61,750 bases of DNA, from the NCBI GenBank assembly GCA_964202965.1, contig CAXNKG010000014.1:1-61750 (forward strand), in the 5' to 3' direction. Positions 36,728 through 45,368 of this stretch are shown here, piece by piece. The notes beneath the pieces are model-generated. The model was not told the DNA's origin and did not search any database. It saw only the letters and a program-made list of their open reading frames with translations. The stretch's first letter is position 1. The number at the start of each line of letters is the position of its first letter. The DNA comes from CAXNKG01 sp964202965. Lineage in GTDB: Bacteria > Acidobacteriota > Vicinamibacteria > Vicinamibacterales > UBA2999. A program made the position numbers and the translations under genes.

Positions 36728-37672
36728 ATGGCTTTTCCCGGCACAGGCAAGATCTGGATGAACGGCACGTTCGTGGACTGGCAGGACGCCAGGATCCACG
36801 TGGCGTCGCATGTCATCCATTACGGCAGCGGCGTCTTCGAAGGGGCGCGCTGCTACGACACGCCACGCGGCCCCGCGTGCTTCCGTCTCGATCCGCACAT
36901 GCGGCGGCTCATGGAGTCCGCCAAGATCTACCGGATGGAGGTGCCGTTCACACAGGCGCAGCTGACCGACGCGGTTCTGGAGACGATCCAAGTCAACGGC
37001 TTCCGGGCGTGCTACATCCGCCCGCTGATCTACCGCGGCTACGAGTCGCTGGGCGTCCATGCCGGGGGCTGCCCGATCGACGTCGCCATCATGGTCTGGG
37101 AGTGGGGCACCTACTTCACGAAGGAAGCCATCGAGGAAGGGCTCGACGTGAAGGTCAGCACCTGGGCGCGCAACGCGCCGAACACGACGCCCGCGATGGC
37201 CAAGAGCGTGGCGAACTACGCCAACGCGCAGCTGATCAAGATGGAGGCAGTGACCGACGGCTATGCCGAAGGCATCGCCCTCGACACCAGCGGCAACATC
37301 AGCGAAGGCAGCGGCCAGAACGTCTTCGTCGTCCGCGAGGGGATCGTCTACACGCCGCCCATCGGGTCGTCCGTGCTCTGGGGCATCACGCGGGATTCGG
37401 TGATTACGGTGGCGAACGATCTGGGGTTCGAGGTGCGCGAGCAGGTGCTGCCGCGCGAGGCGCTGTATATCGCCGATGAGGTCTTCTTCGTGGGCACCGC
37501 CGTCGAAGTGACGCCAATCCGCTCCGTGGATCGGATCCCGATCGGCCAGGGCCGCCGGGGGCCGGTCACCGAGAAGATCCAGCAGCGGTTCTTCCAGATC
37601 GTCAGGGGCGAGTCGCCGGACACGCATGGCTGGCTGCAGTATGTGAAGGCGGCGGCAGGCAGTAGGCAGTAG
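36728..37672 (+). CDS. ilvE: branched-chain amino acid aminotransferase
   Basis: Fold-type IV PLP aminotransferase, 314 residues. KIWMNGTFVDWQDARIHVASHVIHYGSGVFEGARCY, IRPLIYRGYESLGV, the Schiff-base K159 in TPAMAKSVANY, GIALDTSGNISEGSGQNVFVV and FVGTAVEVTPI. It makes or degrades Leu, Ile and Val. A CAGGAG Shine-Dalgarno precedes the ATG. The last codons (AGSRQ, stop) are built from GGCAGTAG repeat words. Confidence 0.94.
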   Translation: MAFPGTGKIWMNGTFVDWQDARIHVASHVIHYGSGVFEGARCYDTPRGPACFRLDPHMRRLMESAKIYRMEVPFTQAQLTDAVLETIQVNGFRACYIRPLIYRGYESLGVHAGGCPIDVAIMVWEWGTYFTKEAIEEGLDVKVSTWARNAPNTTPAMAKSVANYANAQLIKMEAVTDGYAEGIALDTSGNISEGSGQNVFVVREGIVYTPPIGSSVLWGITRDSVITVANDLGFEVREQVLPREALYIADEVFFVGTAVEVTPIRSVDRIPIGQGRRGPVTEKIQQRFFQIVRGESPDTHGWLQYVKAAAGSRQ

Positions 37673-37680
37673 GCAGTCAG
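37650..37680. repeat. GGCAGTAG word array at ilvE stop
   Basis: Three copies of GGCAGTAG/GGCAGGCA; the first supply the last ilvE codons and the stop TAG. Same word as the carA-carB spacer. Ends 3 bp before the pilT ATG. Confidence 0.75.
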
Positions 37681-37683
37681 ATC

Positions 37684-38832
37684 ATGCACGTCAACGACCT
37701 GCTGAAAATCGCCGTCGAGCGGAACGCGTCCGACCTGCACCTGAAGGCCGGCAGCTACCCCATGATGCGCGTGCGTGGGGAGCTGACGCCCATCTCGCAG
37801 GACAAGCGGCTGGACCACGACGACATGATGGCTGTTCTCGCTGCCATCCTGCCGACGGGGCTCCGCGAGCGGTTCAAGGACAGCCACGAGGTCGACCTCG
37901 CCTACAGCGTGGCCGGCCTGGGGCGCTTCCGCTGCAACGCGTTCCAGCAGCGCGGCACGATCGGCATAACGCTCCGCGTCATTCCCGTACGCGTCCAGAG
38001 CATCCAGGAGCTGTTCCTGCCACCGGTGCTCAAGAAGATCGCCACCGAAGAACGCGGACTGGTGCTCGTCACCGGCACCACCGGATCCGGCAAGAGCACC
38101 ACGCTCGCCTCGATCATCGACGAGATCAACACGAATCGCACGGTCAACGTGATGACGATCGAGGATCCGATCGAGTACCTCCACCGCGACAAGCGGTCGA
38201 TCATCTGCCAGCGCGAGGTGGGCACCGATACGACGTCGTTTGCCCAGGCGCTTCGCAGCGCGCTGCGGCAGGATCCGGACGTCATCCTCGTCGGCGAAAT
38301 GCGGGACTTCGAGACGATCGAGACCGCGCTCCACGCGGCCGAAACCGGGCACCTCGTGTTCTCCACGCTGCACACCGTGGACGCGACCGAGACCATCAAC
38401 CGCATCGTCTCGGTCTTCACGCCGCACCAGCAGCAGCAGGTCCGCCAGCAGCTTGCGAGCGTGCTCCGCGCGGTCGTCTCGCAGCGGCTCATCCCGAAGG
38501 CAGACGGCAAGGGCCGGGTGCCGGCCGTCGAAGTGATGATGGCCACGCCGTTCATCCGCGAGTGCATCGTGGACGGCGAACGGACGCAGCTGATTCGCGG
38601 GGCGATCGCGCAGGGCACCTCGCAGTACGGAATGCAGACGTTCGATCAGTCGATCTTTTCGCTGTATGAACAGGGACTGGTCGACAAGGACGAGGCGCTC
38701 CGCTGGGCGTCGAGCCCCGACGAGTTCAAGCTGCGGCTGCAGGGGATCAGCAGCACCGCCGACGCGGCGCGCGATGAAATGGCGCGATCCGCCACGGGAA
38801 GCCCCGGTCCGACGATCACCCGGGGCTTCTAG
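37684..38832 (+). CDS. pilT: type IV pilus retraction ATPase PilT
   Basis: 382 residues. N-terminal NASDLHLKAGSYPMMRVRGELTP, Walker A GTTGSGKST (131-139), Asp box TIEDPIEYLH, Walker B VILVGEMRDFETIETALHAAETGHLVFSTLHT, and the PilT-specific AIRxLIRE-like element at the C-terminal end (QLIRGAIAQGT). The hexameric ATPase depolymerises pili for twitching motility and DNA uptake. No other pilus gene is in the window. Its stop begins another array. Confidence 0.95.
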   Translation: MHVNDLLKIAVERNASDLHLKAGSYPMMRVRGELTPISQDKRLDHDDMMAVLAAILPTGLRERFKDSHEVDLAYSVAGLGRFRCNAFQQRGTIGITLRVIPVRVQSIQELFLPPVLKKIATEERGLVLVTGTTGSGKSTTLASIIDEINTNRTVNVMTIEDPIEYLHRDKRSIICQREVGTDTTSFAQALRSALRQDPDVILVGEMRDFETIETALHAAETGHLVFSTLHTVDATETINRIVSVFTPHQQQQVRQQLASVLRAVVSQRLIPKADGKGRVPAVEVMMATPFIRECIVDGERTQLIRGAIAQGTSQYGMQTFDQSIFSLYEQGLVDKDEALRWASSPDEFKLRLQGISSTADAARDEMARSATGSPGPTITRGF

Positions 38833-39050
38833 AGGGTGCTCGGGTTCATGGGTGCTCAGGTTCCGGTGCTTGGGTTCAGGGGTGCTCGGGTGCTCGGGTT
38901 CGCAGGCGGGTTCATGAGCACACGAGGTGCGGAGGCGAACTCATGAACGATCTGAGCACCTTTGCGGATGCATCCTTGAACCTGAACCTGAACCCGAACC
39001 CGAACCTGAGCACCCGAGCACCCGAGCACCCCGAGAACCCCGAGAACCGC
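38833..39050. repeat. inverted GGTGCTCGGGTTC word array between pilT and recX
   Basis: Words GGGTGCTCGGGTTC, GGGTGCTCAGGTTC and GGTGCTTGGGTTC follow the pilT stop. After a centre near 38915-38965 the order reverses (CTTGAACCTGAACCTGAACC, then CGAGCACCCGAGCACCC). This is a longer, compound version of the GGTTC/GGTGC words and uses the GAACCTGAAC motif also seen at 11459 and 26569. Confidence 0.9.
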
Positions 39051-39054
39051 CTTT

Positions 39055-39534
39055 GTGGCTGACGCGTACATCACCGGCCTGCGGATGCTCGCGCGGCGCG
39101 AGCTGAGCGAGGCGCAGGTCCGTCAGCGGCTCACCCGCAAAGAGTTTCAGCCAGACGAGATCGACGCCGCCGTCGAGCGGCTCCAGAGCGATCGTTCGCT
39201 CGACGATCGCCGGACCGCCCTCGCCTGCGCGCGCACCGAGGCGCTCGTGAACCGACGCGGACGGCTGCGCGTACTGCGGCAGGTCGAGGCGCTCGGCATC
39301 GACCGCGACATCGCCAGGACCGCCGTCGCGGAGGCGTTCGCCGACGTGGACGAAGACGCTGCACTCGAGAACGCGATCGACCGCCGGCTTCGCGGCGTCG
39401 ACACGTCGCCCCCTGCCGCGGCGGCCCTTCGCCGCGTGCAGCAGTACCTGCTGCGCCAGGGGTTTGATGCCGGCAAAGTCCACTCGGCGATCCGGAAGCG
39501 ATCGCGACCGACTGACTACAATAGGTCTGCATGA
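39055..39534 (+). CDS. recX: regulatory protein RecX
   Basis: 159 residues from GTG. Three-helix repeats: YITGLRMLARRELSEAQVRQRLTRKEFQPDEIDAAVERLQSDRSLDDRRTA, then RLRVLRQVEALGIDRDIARTAV and a third repeat at the C-terminus. RecX inhibits RecA filaments. Here it is 4 bp out of alignment with alaS, whose ATG overlaps its stop. No recA is in the window; a recA-recX-alaS order is common elsewhere. Confidence 0.82.
   Translation: MADAYITGLRMLARRELSEAQVRQRLTRKEFQPDEIDAAVERLQSDRSLDDRRTALACARTEALVNRRGRLRVLRQVEALGIDRDIARTAVAEAFADVDEDAALENAIDRRLRGVDTSPPAAAALRRVQQYLLRQGFDAGKVHSAIRKRSRPTDYNRSA
39517..39522 (+). promoter_or_regulatory. -10 box of alaS, leaderless arrangement
   Basis: TACAAT ends 8 nt before the alaS ATG (39531) and lies within the end of recX. 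The start codon would be at or next to +1. The alaS transcript from this site would lack a Shine-Dalgarno. Confidence 0.55.
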
Positions 39535-42224
39535 TCGCGAACGAGATCCGCCGCTCCTTTCTCGCGTACTTCGAGCGGAACGGCCACCGCGGCGTCCCCA
39601 GTTCGCCGCTCGTCCCGCACGAGGACCCGACGCTGCTCTTCACAAACGCGGGGATGAACCAGTTCAAGGACGTCTTCCTCGGGCGCGAGACACGCGGATA
39701 CACGCGAGCGACGACGGCCCAGAAGTGCATGCGGGTCAGCGGCAAGCACAACGACCTCGAAAACGTCGGCCCCTCCCTGCGGCATCACACCTTCTTCGAA
39801 ATGCTCGGCAACTTCTCGTTCGGCGACTATTTCAAGAAGGACGCCATCCCGTTTGCCTGGAGGCTGCTGACCGAGGAATGGAAGCTGCCGCCGGAGGCGC
39901 TGTTCGCGACCATCTTCAGGGGCGACGCGGCCGTGCCCCGCGATGCGGAGGCCCACGAGCTCTGGTCGACGTTCCTGCCGACGACGCGCATCGGCGAGCT
40001 GGGTGCCGCCGACAACTTCTGGCAGATGGGCGACACCGGTCCGTGCGGCCGCTGTTCGGAGATCTACTACTACCGCGGACCGCAGATTCCGTGCGGTGAA
40101 GAAGCAGGCGGGCGATCGTGCCGCGGCCTCGAGTGCAGCTGCGATCGCTACATCGAAATCTGGAACAACGTGTTCATGGAGTTCGACCGGCAGGCGGACG
40201 GCGCACTGCATCCGCTCCCCGCCCCGTCCATCGATACGGGGATGGGCCTGGAGCGCATCACTGCCGTGCTGCAGGGGCACCTGTCGAACTACGACACCGA
40301 TCTCTTCACGCCGCTGCTGGCCGCGATTGGCGCCCGCGCGGGCACGACCCACACAGGATCGATGTCGCCGAACGATGTCTCGATGCGCGTCGTCGCCGAC
40401 CACACGCGGGCCATGACCTTCCTGATCGCGGATGGCGTCGTGCCGTCCAATGAATGGCGCGGCTACGTGCTGCGGAAGATCATGCGGCGCGCGATGCGGC
40501 ACGGAAAGCGCCTTGGGGTTGCGCAGCCGTTCCTGCACACGCTCGTCGAGACGCTGGTCCGCGACTTCGGGGATGCCTACCCGGAGCTGAAGACCGGGCG
40601 CGAGGCGATCGTGCAGGTGGTACGGGCAGAAGAAGAACGCTTCAGCGCCGTCCTCGCCGAGGGCCTTCCCAAGCTCGAAGACGTCCTCGACCAGGCGGCC
40701 GCGGCGGGCGGAACGGTTCCGGGCGATGCGGCGTTCCGCCTCTACGACACGTTCGGACTGCCACGCGACTTCATCGAGGACATGGTCGAGGAGCGGAAGC
40801 TGACGCTCGACCGCGACGGTTTCGACCGCGCGATGGAAGGCCAGCGCGACAAGGCGCGGGCAAAGAGCAAGTTCGGGACGAATACTGCCGGCGAGCAGCC
40901 CGCGTGGCGGACGCGTGACGATCTCGGGACGATGGCGGACACGTTCGGGGGCTACGAGGCCACCACCCTCAAGACGCAGATCGTGGAGATGCTCGACGCG
41001 CGGCGCCAGCCGGCTGACGTGCTGAAGACGGGCGAAGAAGGATTCGTGGCGCTGTCCGATACACCGTTTTACCTGCAGGCGGGCGGCCAGGTCTCCGATA
41101 CCGGCTCGGTGAGCGGCCCGAAAGGCGAGGCGCGCGTCGTCGACGTCCTCAAGGGACCGGCGACGCTCCCCCGCTTCCACGTCGTTCGGGTTTCGAGCGG
41201 ACTCCTGGCGCACCGGGACCTCGTCACGGCCGACGTGGACCAGCCGCTGCGCGACGCGACACGCCGCAATCACACGGCGACGCACCTGCTGCACGCAGCC
41301 CTGCGCCAGGTGCTTGGGCCGCACGTCAAGCAGGCAGGGTCGCTCGTCGCGCCGGACCGGCTCCGGTTCGACTTCGCGCACTTCGGCCCGGTCACCCGCG
41401 ACCAGCAGCTCGAGATCGAGCGCATCGTCAACGAGCAGATCGTCCGCAACACACCTGTGCAGACAGACGTGAAGAACACCCAGGACGCGATTGCCGCGGG
41501 CGCGATGGCCCTGTTCGGCGAAAAATACGGGGATCGTGTCCGTGTGGTCTCGGTACCGGGGTTCAGCGTGGAGCTGTGTGGCGGCACCCACGTGCGCGCG
41601 ACAGGCGATATCGGCTTGTGTGCGATTGTGTCGGAAAGCGGCGTCGCGGCCGGCACGCGGCGAATCGAGGCAATCACGGGCCTCGAGTCCCTTCATGTCT
41701 TCCAGCGGAACCGCGATCGGATCGCCCAGCTGGCGGAGGCGCTCAACGCGAAGCCGGACGGGCTCGTGGCACGTCTGTCAGCCATGCAGGACGAGGGCAA
41801 GCGGCTCACCCGCGAGCTCCAGCAGGCGCGCATGAAGGCCGCGATGGGCGGCGAGGCGACGGCAGCCATGGACGACGCCGTCGAGGTCGCTGGAATCAAG
41901 ATCGTCGCGCGCGAAGTCAGCGGGCTCGACAAGGACGGACTTCGGACGCTCGTCGATCAGCAGCGCGACCGCATTAAGAGCGGCGTGGTAATCTTGGCCG
42001 CGCCCGGCGACGGCAAGGTCACCGTTGTTGTCGGCGTGACCCCGGACCTGACCGCGAAGCTTCCCGCCGGCCAGGTCGTGAAAGAGCTCGCGCCGATTGT
42101 CGGCGGCCGCGGAGGCGGACGACCCGACTTCGCCGAAGCGGGGGGCAAAGACCTCTCCAAAATTGCCGAAATGCTTGCCGCCAGCCGGGCGGTTATTGAG
42201 AAAATCCTATCGGAGAAACGATGA
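39531..42224 (+). CDS. alaS: alanyl-tRNA synthetase
   Basis: 897 residues, class II synthetase. Motif 1 region IRRSFLAYFERNGHRGVPSSPLVPHEDPTLLFTNAGMNQFKDVFLG is diagnostic. Editing domain: NHTATHLLHAALRQVLG and CGGTHVRATGDIG, the four Zn ligands H-x3-H and C-x3-H. C-Ala domain ends in GGRGGGRPDFAEAGGKD. A Cys-rich insert (CGEEAGGRSCRGLECSCDRYIEIW) is seen in the catalytic part. The stop overlaps the lipoprotein ATG by 4 bp. Confidence 0.97.
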   Translation: MIANEIRRSFLAYFERNGHRGVPSSPLVPHEDPTLLFTNAGMNQFKDVFLGRETRGYTRATTAQKCMRVSGKHNDLENVGPSLRHHTFFEMLGNFSFGDYFKKDAIPFAWRLLTEEWKLPPEALFATIFRGDAAVPRDAEAHELWSTFLPTTRIGELGAADNFWQMGDTGPCGRCSEIYYYRGPQIPCGEEAGGRSCRGLECSCDRYIEIWNNVFMEFDRQADGALHPLPAPSIDTGMGLERITAVLQGHLSNYDTDLFTPLLAAIGARAGTTHTGSMSPNDVSMRVVADHTRAMTFLIADGVVPSNEWRGYVLRKIMRRAMRHGKRLGVAQPFLHTLVETLVRDFGDAYPELKTGREAIVQVVRAEEERFSAVLAEGLPKLEDVLDQAAAAGGTVPGDAAFRLYDTFGLPRDFIEDMVEERKLTLDRDGFDRAMEGQRDKARAKSKFGTNTAGEQPAWRTRDDLGTMADTFGGYEATTLKTQIVEMLDARRQPADVLKTGEEGFVALSDTPFYLQAGGQVSDTGSVSGPKGEARVVDVLKGPATLPRFHVVRVSSGLLAHRDLVTADVDQPLRDATRRNHTATHLLHAALRQVLGPHVKQAGSLVAPDRLRFDFAHFGPVTRDQQLEIERIVNEQIVRNTPVQTDVKNTQDAIAAGAMALFGEKYGDRVRVVSVPGFSVELCGGTHVRATGDIGLCAIVSESGVAAGTRRIEAITGLESLHVFQRNRDRIAQLAEALNAKPDGLVARLSAMQDEGKRLTRELQQARMKAAMGGEATAAMDDAVEVAGIKIVAREVSGLDKDGLRTLVDQQRDRIKSGVVILAAPGDGKVTVVVGVTPDLTAKLPAGQVVKELAPIVGGRGGGRPDFAEAGGKDLSKIAEMLAASRAVIEKILSEKR

Positions 42225-43177
42225 CAAGCAGAACAAACTCACGTGTGTTGCAGACCTTCGCCCTGTGCAGTGTCCCGTTCCTGGCCGCCTGTGGCGGCAC
42301 TGAAGCGCCTCCCGCCGAGACAGCGGCGCCGGCCGAGAGTGCGGCCCACATGCCGACAGCACCCGCGGGCGGCTGGATGGTGACCGACGGCATCGCGACC
42401 CCGGAAAGCGTATACATCGACGCGGGGTCAGGCTGGATCTTCTCGTCACAGATCGACGGGGCGCCGGACGGCCGCGACGGCAACGGCCGGATCGCGCAAC
42501 TCGGCGGCGATGGGCACGTCATGTCGACCACCTGGGTCACCGGGCTGAACGCCCCGAAGGGCCTCCGCAGCCACAACGGCACCCTTTGGACGGCGGACCT
42601 GGACGAAGTCATCGGGATCGACATCGCGAGCGCGACGATCACCTCGCGAACCAAGATCGAGGGCGCGATGTTCCTCAACGACATCGCAGTCGGGCCCGAC
42701 GGCACCGTCTACGTGTCGGACACGTTCGGCAACAAGATCTACGCGGTGAAGGACGGCAAGGCGGCGGTGTGGGCCGAGGGTGAACAGCTCGAATGGCCGA
42801 ACGGCCTCCTCGTGGACGGCAACCGGCTGCTGGTGGGTGGCTGGGCGGGCCGCGCCCCGAAGCCGGACTTCTCGACCGAGATCCCCGGCCGTCTCTTCGC
42901 GCTCGACATGGCCACGAAGCAGAAGACGCTCATCACGCCGAAGCCGTTCGCAAACATTGACGGCCTCGAGCTCGACGGCCGTGGCGGCTACATCATCAGC
43001 GACTACATGGCCGGGAAGATCTATCAGGTGACGGCGGCCGGCGAGGCGCGCGAGCTGCGCCAGTTCAAGCCGGGCGCCGCCGACATCGCGTTCGTCTCCG
43101 GCACGAACGTGCTGCTCGTCCCGCACATGAACGAGAACACGGTCGCGTCGTACGACCTGTCGGCGGAACTGAAATAG
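42221..43177 (+). CDS. SMP-30/gluconolactonase-like lipoprotein
   Basis: 318 residues. The signal ends in a lipobox (VPFLAACGG), so the protein is lipid-anchored. The mature part is a six-bladed propeller: GIATPESVYIDAGSGWIFSS, GLNAPKGLRSHNGTLWTADLD, MFLNDIAVGPDGTVYVSDTFG, EWPNGLLVDGNRLLVGGW, NIDGLELDGRGGYIISDYMAG. Positions E in PESVY and N/D in LNDIAV and NGLLVD match SMP-30 metal ligands. Hydrolysis of a lactone is possible but unproven. Coupled to alaS by overlap; GGAGAAACG precedes the ATG. Confidence 0.85.
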   Translation: MTSRTNSRVLQTFALCSVPFLAACGGTEAPPAETAAPAESAAHMPTAPAGGWMVTDGIATPESVYIDAGSGWIFSSQIDGAPDGRDGNGRIAQLGGDGHVMSTTWVTGLNAPKGLRSHNGTLWTADLDEVIGIDIASATITSRTKIEGAMFLNDIAVGPDGTVYVSDTFGNKIYAVKDGKAAVWAEGEQLEWPNGLLVDGNRLLVGGWAGRAPKPDFSTEIPGRLFALDMATKQKTLITPKPFANIDGLELDGRGGYIISDYMAGKIYQVTAAGEARELRQFKPGAADIAFVSGTNVLLVPHMNENTVASYDLSAELK

Positions 43178-43255
43178 GCTCGAGGCTTCAGGCTCAAGGC
43201 TCTGGGCGCGCCAAAAGCCCTGGCCTTGAGCCCTGAACCGTGAGCCCTGCGCCTA
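43178..43255. repeat. inverted GGCTCAAGGCTC word array between convergent genes
   Basis: Starts at the lipoprotein TAG with GGCTCGAGGCTTCAGGCTC, centre GGGCGCGCCAAAAGCCC, then the inverse words (CTTGAGCCCTGAACC, GTGAGCCCTGCGCC) up to the DctP stop (CTA). It forms a bidirectional hairpin between two stop codons. Confidence 0.9.
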
Positions 43256-44290
43256 CAGCCCCGCGAGCGCGAGCAGTTCTTTCGAGTACTGTGAGCGCGC
43301 TTCACCGTAGATCGGCCGCACGGCGCCCTGGAACGCCTTCATCTGCTCGGGCGTGAGCTCGAGGATCTCTCCCCCCGCCTTCCGGATCGCCACCATCGAG
43401 TCTTCCTCTTCCTTCACATGCAGGTCGCGCTGGAAGGTGATGGCGTCCTTGATTGCCGCCCGCATCTCGTCCTGGATCTCCTTCGGCCACGCATCGAACG
43501 AGGCACGGTGCAGGAAGATCGGCCGCGACAGGTAGAAGTGGTTCGACGCGGTGTGGAACTTGTGGAAGTTGTGCACGCCATAGGTAACGGTGTTCAGGAA
43601 GGGGTTCTCCTGCGCGTCGATGGTGCCCGCCTTCACCGCCGGCACCACCTCGCTCAGATCCATGATCTTCGGCGTCGCGCCCAGGAGCTGGAAGGTCCGC
43701 TCCTGCACCTTGCTCGGCAGCACGCGGATGGTCATGCCCTTCAGGTCCGCCGGCGTCCGCACCGGCCGCAGCCGGTTCGAAATGTGGCGGAAGCCGTTCT
43801 CGAACCAGCCGAGAATCCGGAAGTCCATGTTCGCTTCAACGCGCTGGGCGAGCACCGCACCCAGCCTGCCGTCCATGGCGTCGCGCGCCGTCGCGGTGTC
43901 CTTGAACAGGAACGGCAGGTCCGCAATCCCCAGATCGTGCACGCGCTCGGTCAGGTAGCTGCTGGACTGGTACCCGAGCGTCAGGACGCCGCTCTCGACG
44001 AGCCACAGGATGTCCTCGCCGCGATAGCCGAGGTCGAGGATGTTGTAGACGTATTTGACGTCGACGCCCCCCTTGAACTTCGCGGTCAGCCGATCGCCAA
44101 TCCGCTTGAGGGCCAGGCTGAAGCCGTTGTTCGCCGGGGCATAGCCGGAGAGGATCATGCGGATCGGCCGCCGCGCCACGATGGCTGGCGCCTGGTTCTG
44201 TGGAGCCGCGTCAGACGGCGAGACGCCGCCCGCCAGCGTTCCCGCACCCGCAACCGCCGTCGTCTTCAGAAAGTCTCGTCTACGCATCAT
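43253..44290 (-). CDS. TRAP-type transporter substrate-binding protein, DctP family
   Basis: 345 residues with a TAT signal (MRRRDFLKTTAVAGAGTLAGG). DctP-fold motifs: GDRLTAKFKGGVDVKYV, LGYQSSSYLTERVHDLGIADLPFLF, IRVLPSKVQERTFQLLGATPKIMDLSEVVPAVKAGTIDAQENPFLNT, and PKEIQDEMRAAIKDA. It binds a small organic acid or similar ligand in the periplasm. The membrane partners DctQ and DctM are not adjacent; instead it follows a PepSY protein gene by 4 bp. Confidence 0.87.
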   Translation of the reverse strand: MMRRRDFLKTTAVAGAGTLAGGVSPSDAAPQNQAPAIVARRPIRMILSGYAPANNGFSLALKRIGDRLTAKFKGGVDVKYVYNILDLGYRGEDILWLVESGVLTLGYQSSSYLTERVHDLGIADLPFLFKDTATARDAMDGRLGAVLAQRVEANMDFRILGWFENGFRHISNRLRPVRTPADLKGMTIRVLPSKVQERTFQLLGATPKIMDLSEVVPAVKAGTIDAQENPFLNTVTYGVHNFHKFHTASNHFYLSRPIFLHRASFDAWPKEIQDEMRAAIKDAITFQRDLHVKEEEDSMVAIRKAGGEILELTPEQMKAFQGAVRPIYGEARSQYSKELLALAGL

Positions 44291-44294
44291 GGCC

Positions 44295-45251
44295 TCATTC
44301 TACGCGCTGCGCCTGCTGCTGCAGCGGCATGGCGCCGTTGGTCTCATCCACCAGCGAGCGCCTGCGGACGACGCGGTGCCACCACATGAACGCGCCGGTA
44401 ATGAGCATAACCGCCGGCACCAGTCCCATGACGACCCAGACGGCCTGCAGCGTCTTGCTCGGCCAGCGGCCGAAGTGGAGCCGCACCATCCACCGGAGGA
44501 TCTCGTCACCAGGGCTCAGTTCGTAGTCGCGGTTCTCCGGGGGACCCCAGATCGACTCCACCACGCCGTTGAAGGGATCGGGCCACGCGAAATAGATCCC
44601 CGAGACCGCCCAGATGCCGATGAGCGCGAAGAACCAGAACCCCATGGCGCTGTGCATGTCGAAGTTCAGTTTCGGCCAGGCCGACCGCCAGGAGAACACG
44701 AAGCCCTTGCGCCACACTTTGAGCCCGCGCCACCAGAGCACCGCCCCGGTCACCCAGAGCGCCATGAGGAAAATGCTGCCCACGCCGTTCCACCACCGGC
44801 CGCGGCGACCCTCGAGCATCAGCAGGTCGTCGTGGAGGTCGGTCAGCTTGAGAAGCATCTGGGCCGACCACGGGAATGGTTCCCCCATGTCTTCCCCCGT
44901 GTATCCGTTGAAGTCGCGCTCGATCGGTTCGCCGTTGCGGGTGATGTCCACGCGTACGAGGGCGGACCGGCGCTGGGGATCGCCGACCTTTTCAATGGTG
45001 GCGCCGGGGTACAGGGCCTGCGCCGCCGCGATGAGCTGGGTCCTGGTCATGAACTCCCGCCCTTCGACGCGCGGCGCCTCGGGCCGGAACGCCCGGTCGA
45101 GCTCCCGCCGGAACACCAGGGCGCTTCCGCTGATGCTGAGCAGAACGACCCAGAGGCCGAGGGCCAGGCCAAGCCAGAGGTGAATCTGGAACGACGCGCG
45201 GCGGAGCCACACGGTCCGGGGCTTTCTGAGCCAGTTCTGCCAAAGGGTCAT
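44295..45251 (-). CDS. PepSY-associated transmembrane protein
   Basis: 318 residues from MTLWQNWLRK. Four membrane segments: WLGLALGLWVVLLSISGSALVF near residue 30, SIFLMALWVTGAVLWWRG, FWFFALIGIWAVSGIYFAWPD, and VVMGLVPAVMLITGAFMWWHRV. HxxLG and W-H-R type positions resemble the FoxB/PiuB-like PepSY_TM family, which reduce or move electrons to siderophores or other cofactors. An upstream TAGTAT could be its -10 with a near-leaderless start. Coupled to the DctP gene. Confidence 0.85.
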   Translation of the reverse strand: MTLWQNWLRKPRTVWLRRASFQIHLWLGLALGLWVVLLSISGSALVFRRELDRAFRPEAPRVEGREFMTRTQLIAAAQALYPGATIEKVGDPQRRSALVRVDITRNGEPIERDFNGYTGEDMGEPFPWSAQMLLKLTDLHDDLLMLEGRRGRWWNGVGSIFLMALWVTGAVLWWRGLKVWRKGFVFSWRSAWPKLNFDMHSAMGFWFFALIGIWAVSGIYFAWPDPFNGVVESIWGPPENRDYELSPGDEILRWMVRLHFGRWPSKTLQAVWVVMGLVPAVMLITGAFMWWHRVVRRRSLVDETNGAMPLQQQAQRVE

Positions 45252-45368
45252 AGGGCGTCGAGATACTAACCCGAGAGTTAACCTCCCGGCCCTCCCGCGC
45301 CGATACATCGGGGGTCCCCAGGAGACGGAGCTGTACGGTAAACTCCGACAGCTCAGCTATTTCCAGTA

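Noticed and set aside
40081..40160. Cys-rich insert in AlaRS as evidence of a fused domain
   Set aside because: Similar short Cys-rich loops occur in the catalytic part of other bacterial alanyl-tRNA synthetases as far as I recall; the protein has normal length.
39516..41696. 726-codon frame antisense to alaS and 653-codon frame antisense to leuS/HDAC (49876-51837)
   Set aside because: Same reasoning: shadows of real genes with strong motifs on the opposite strand.
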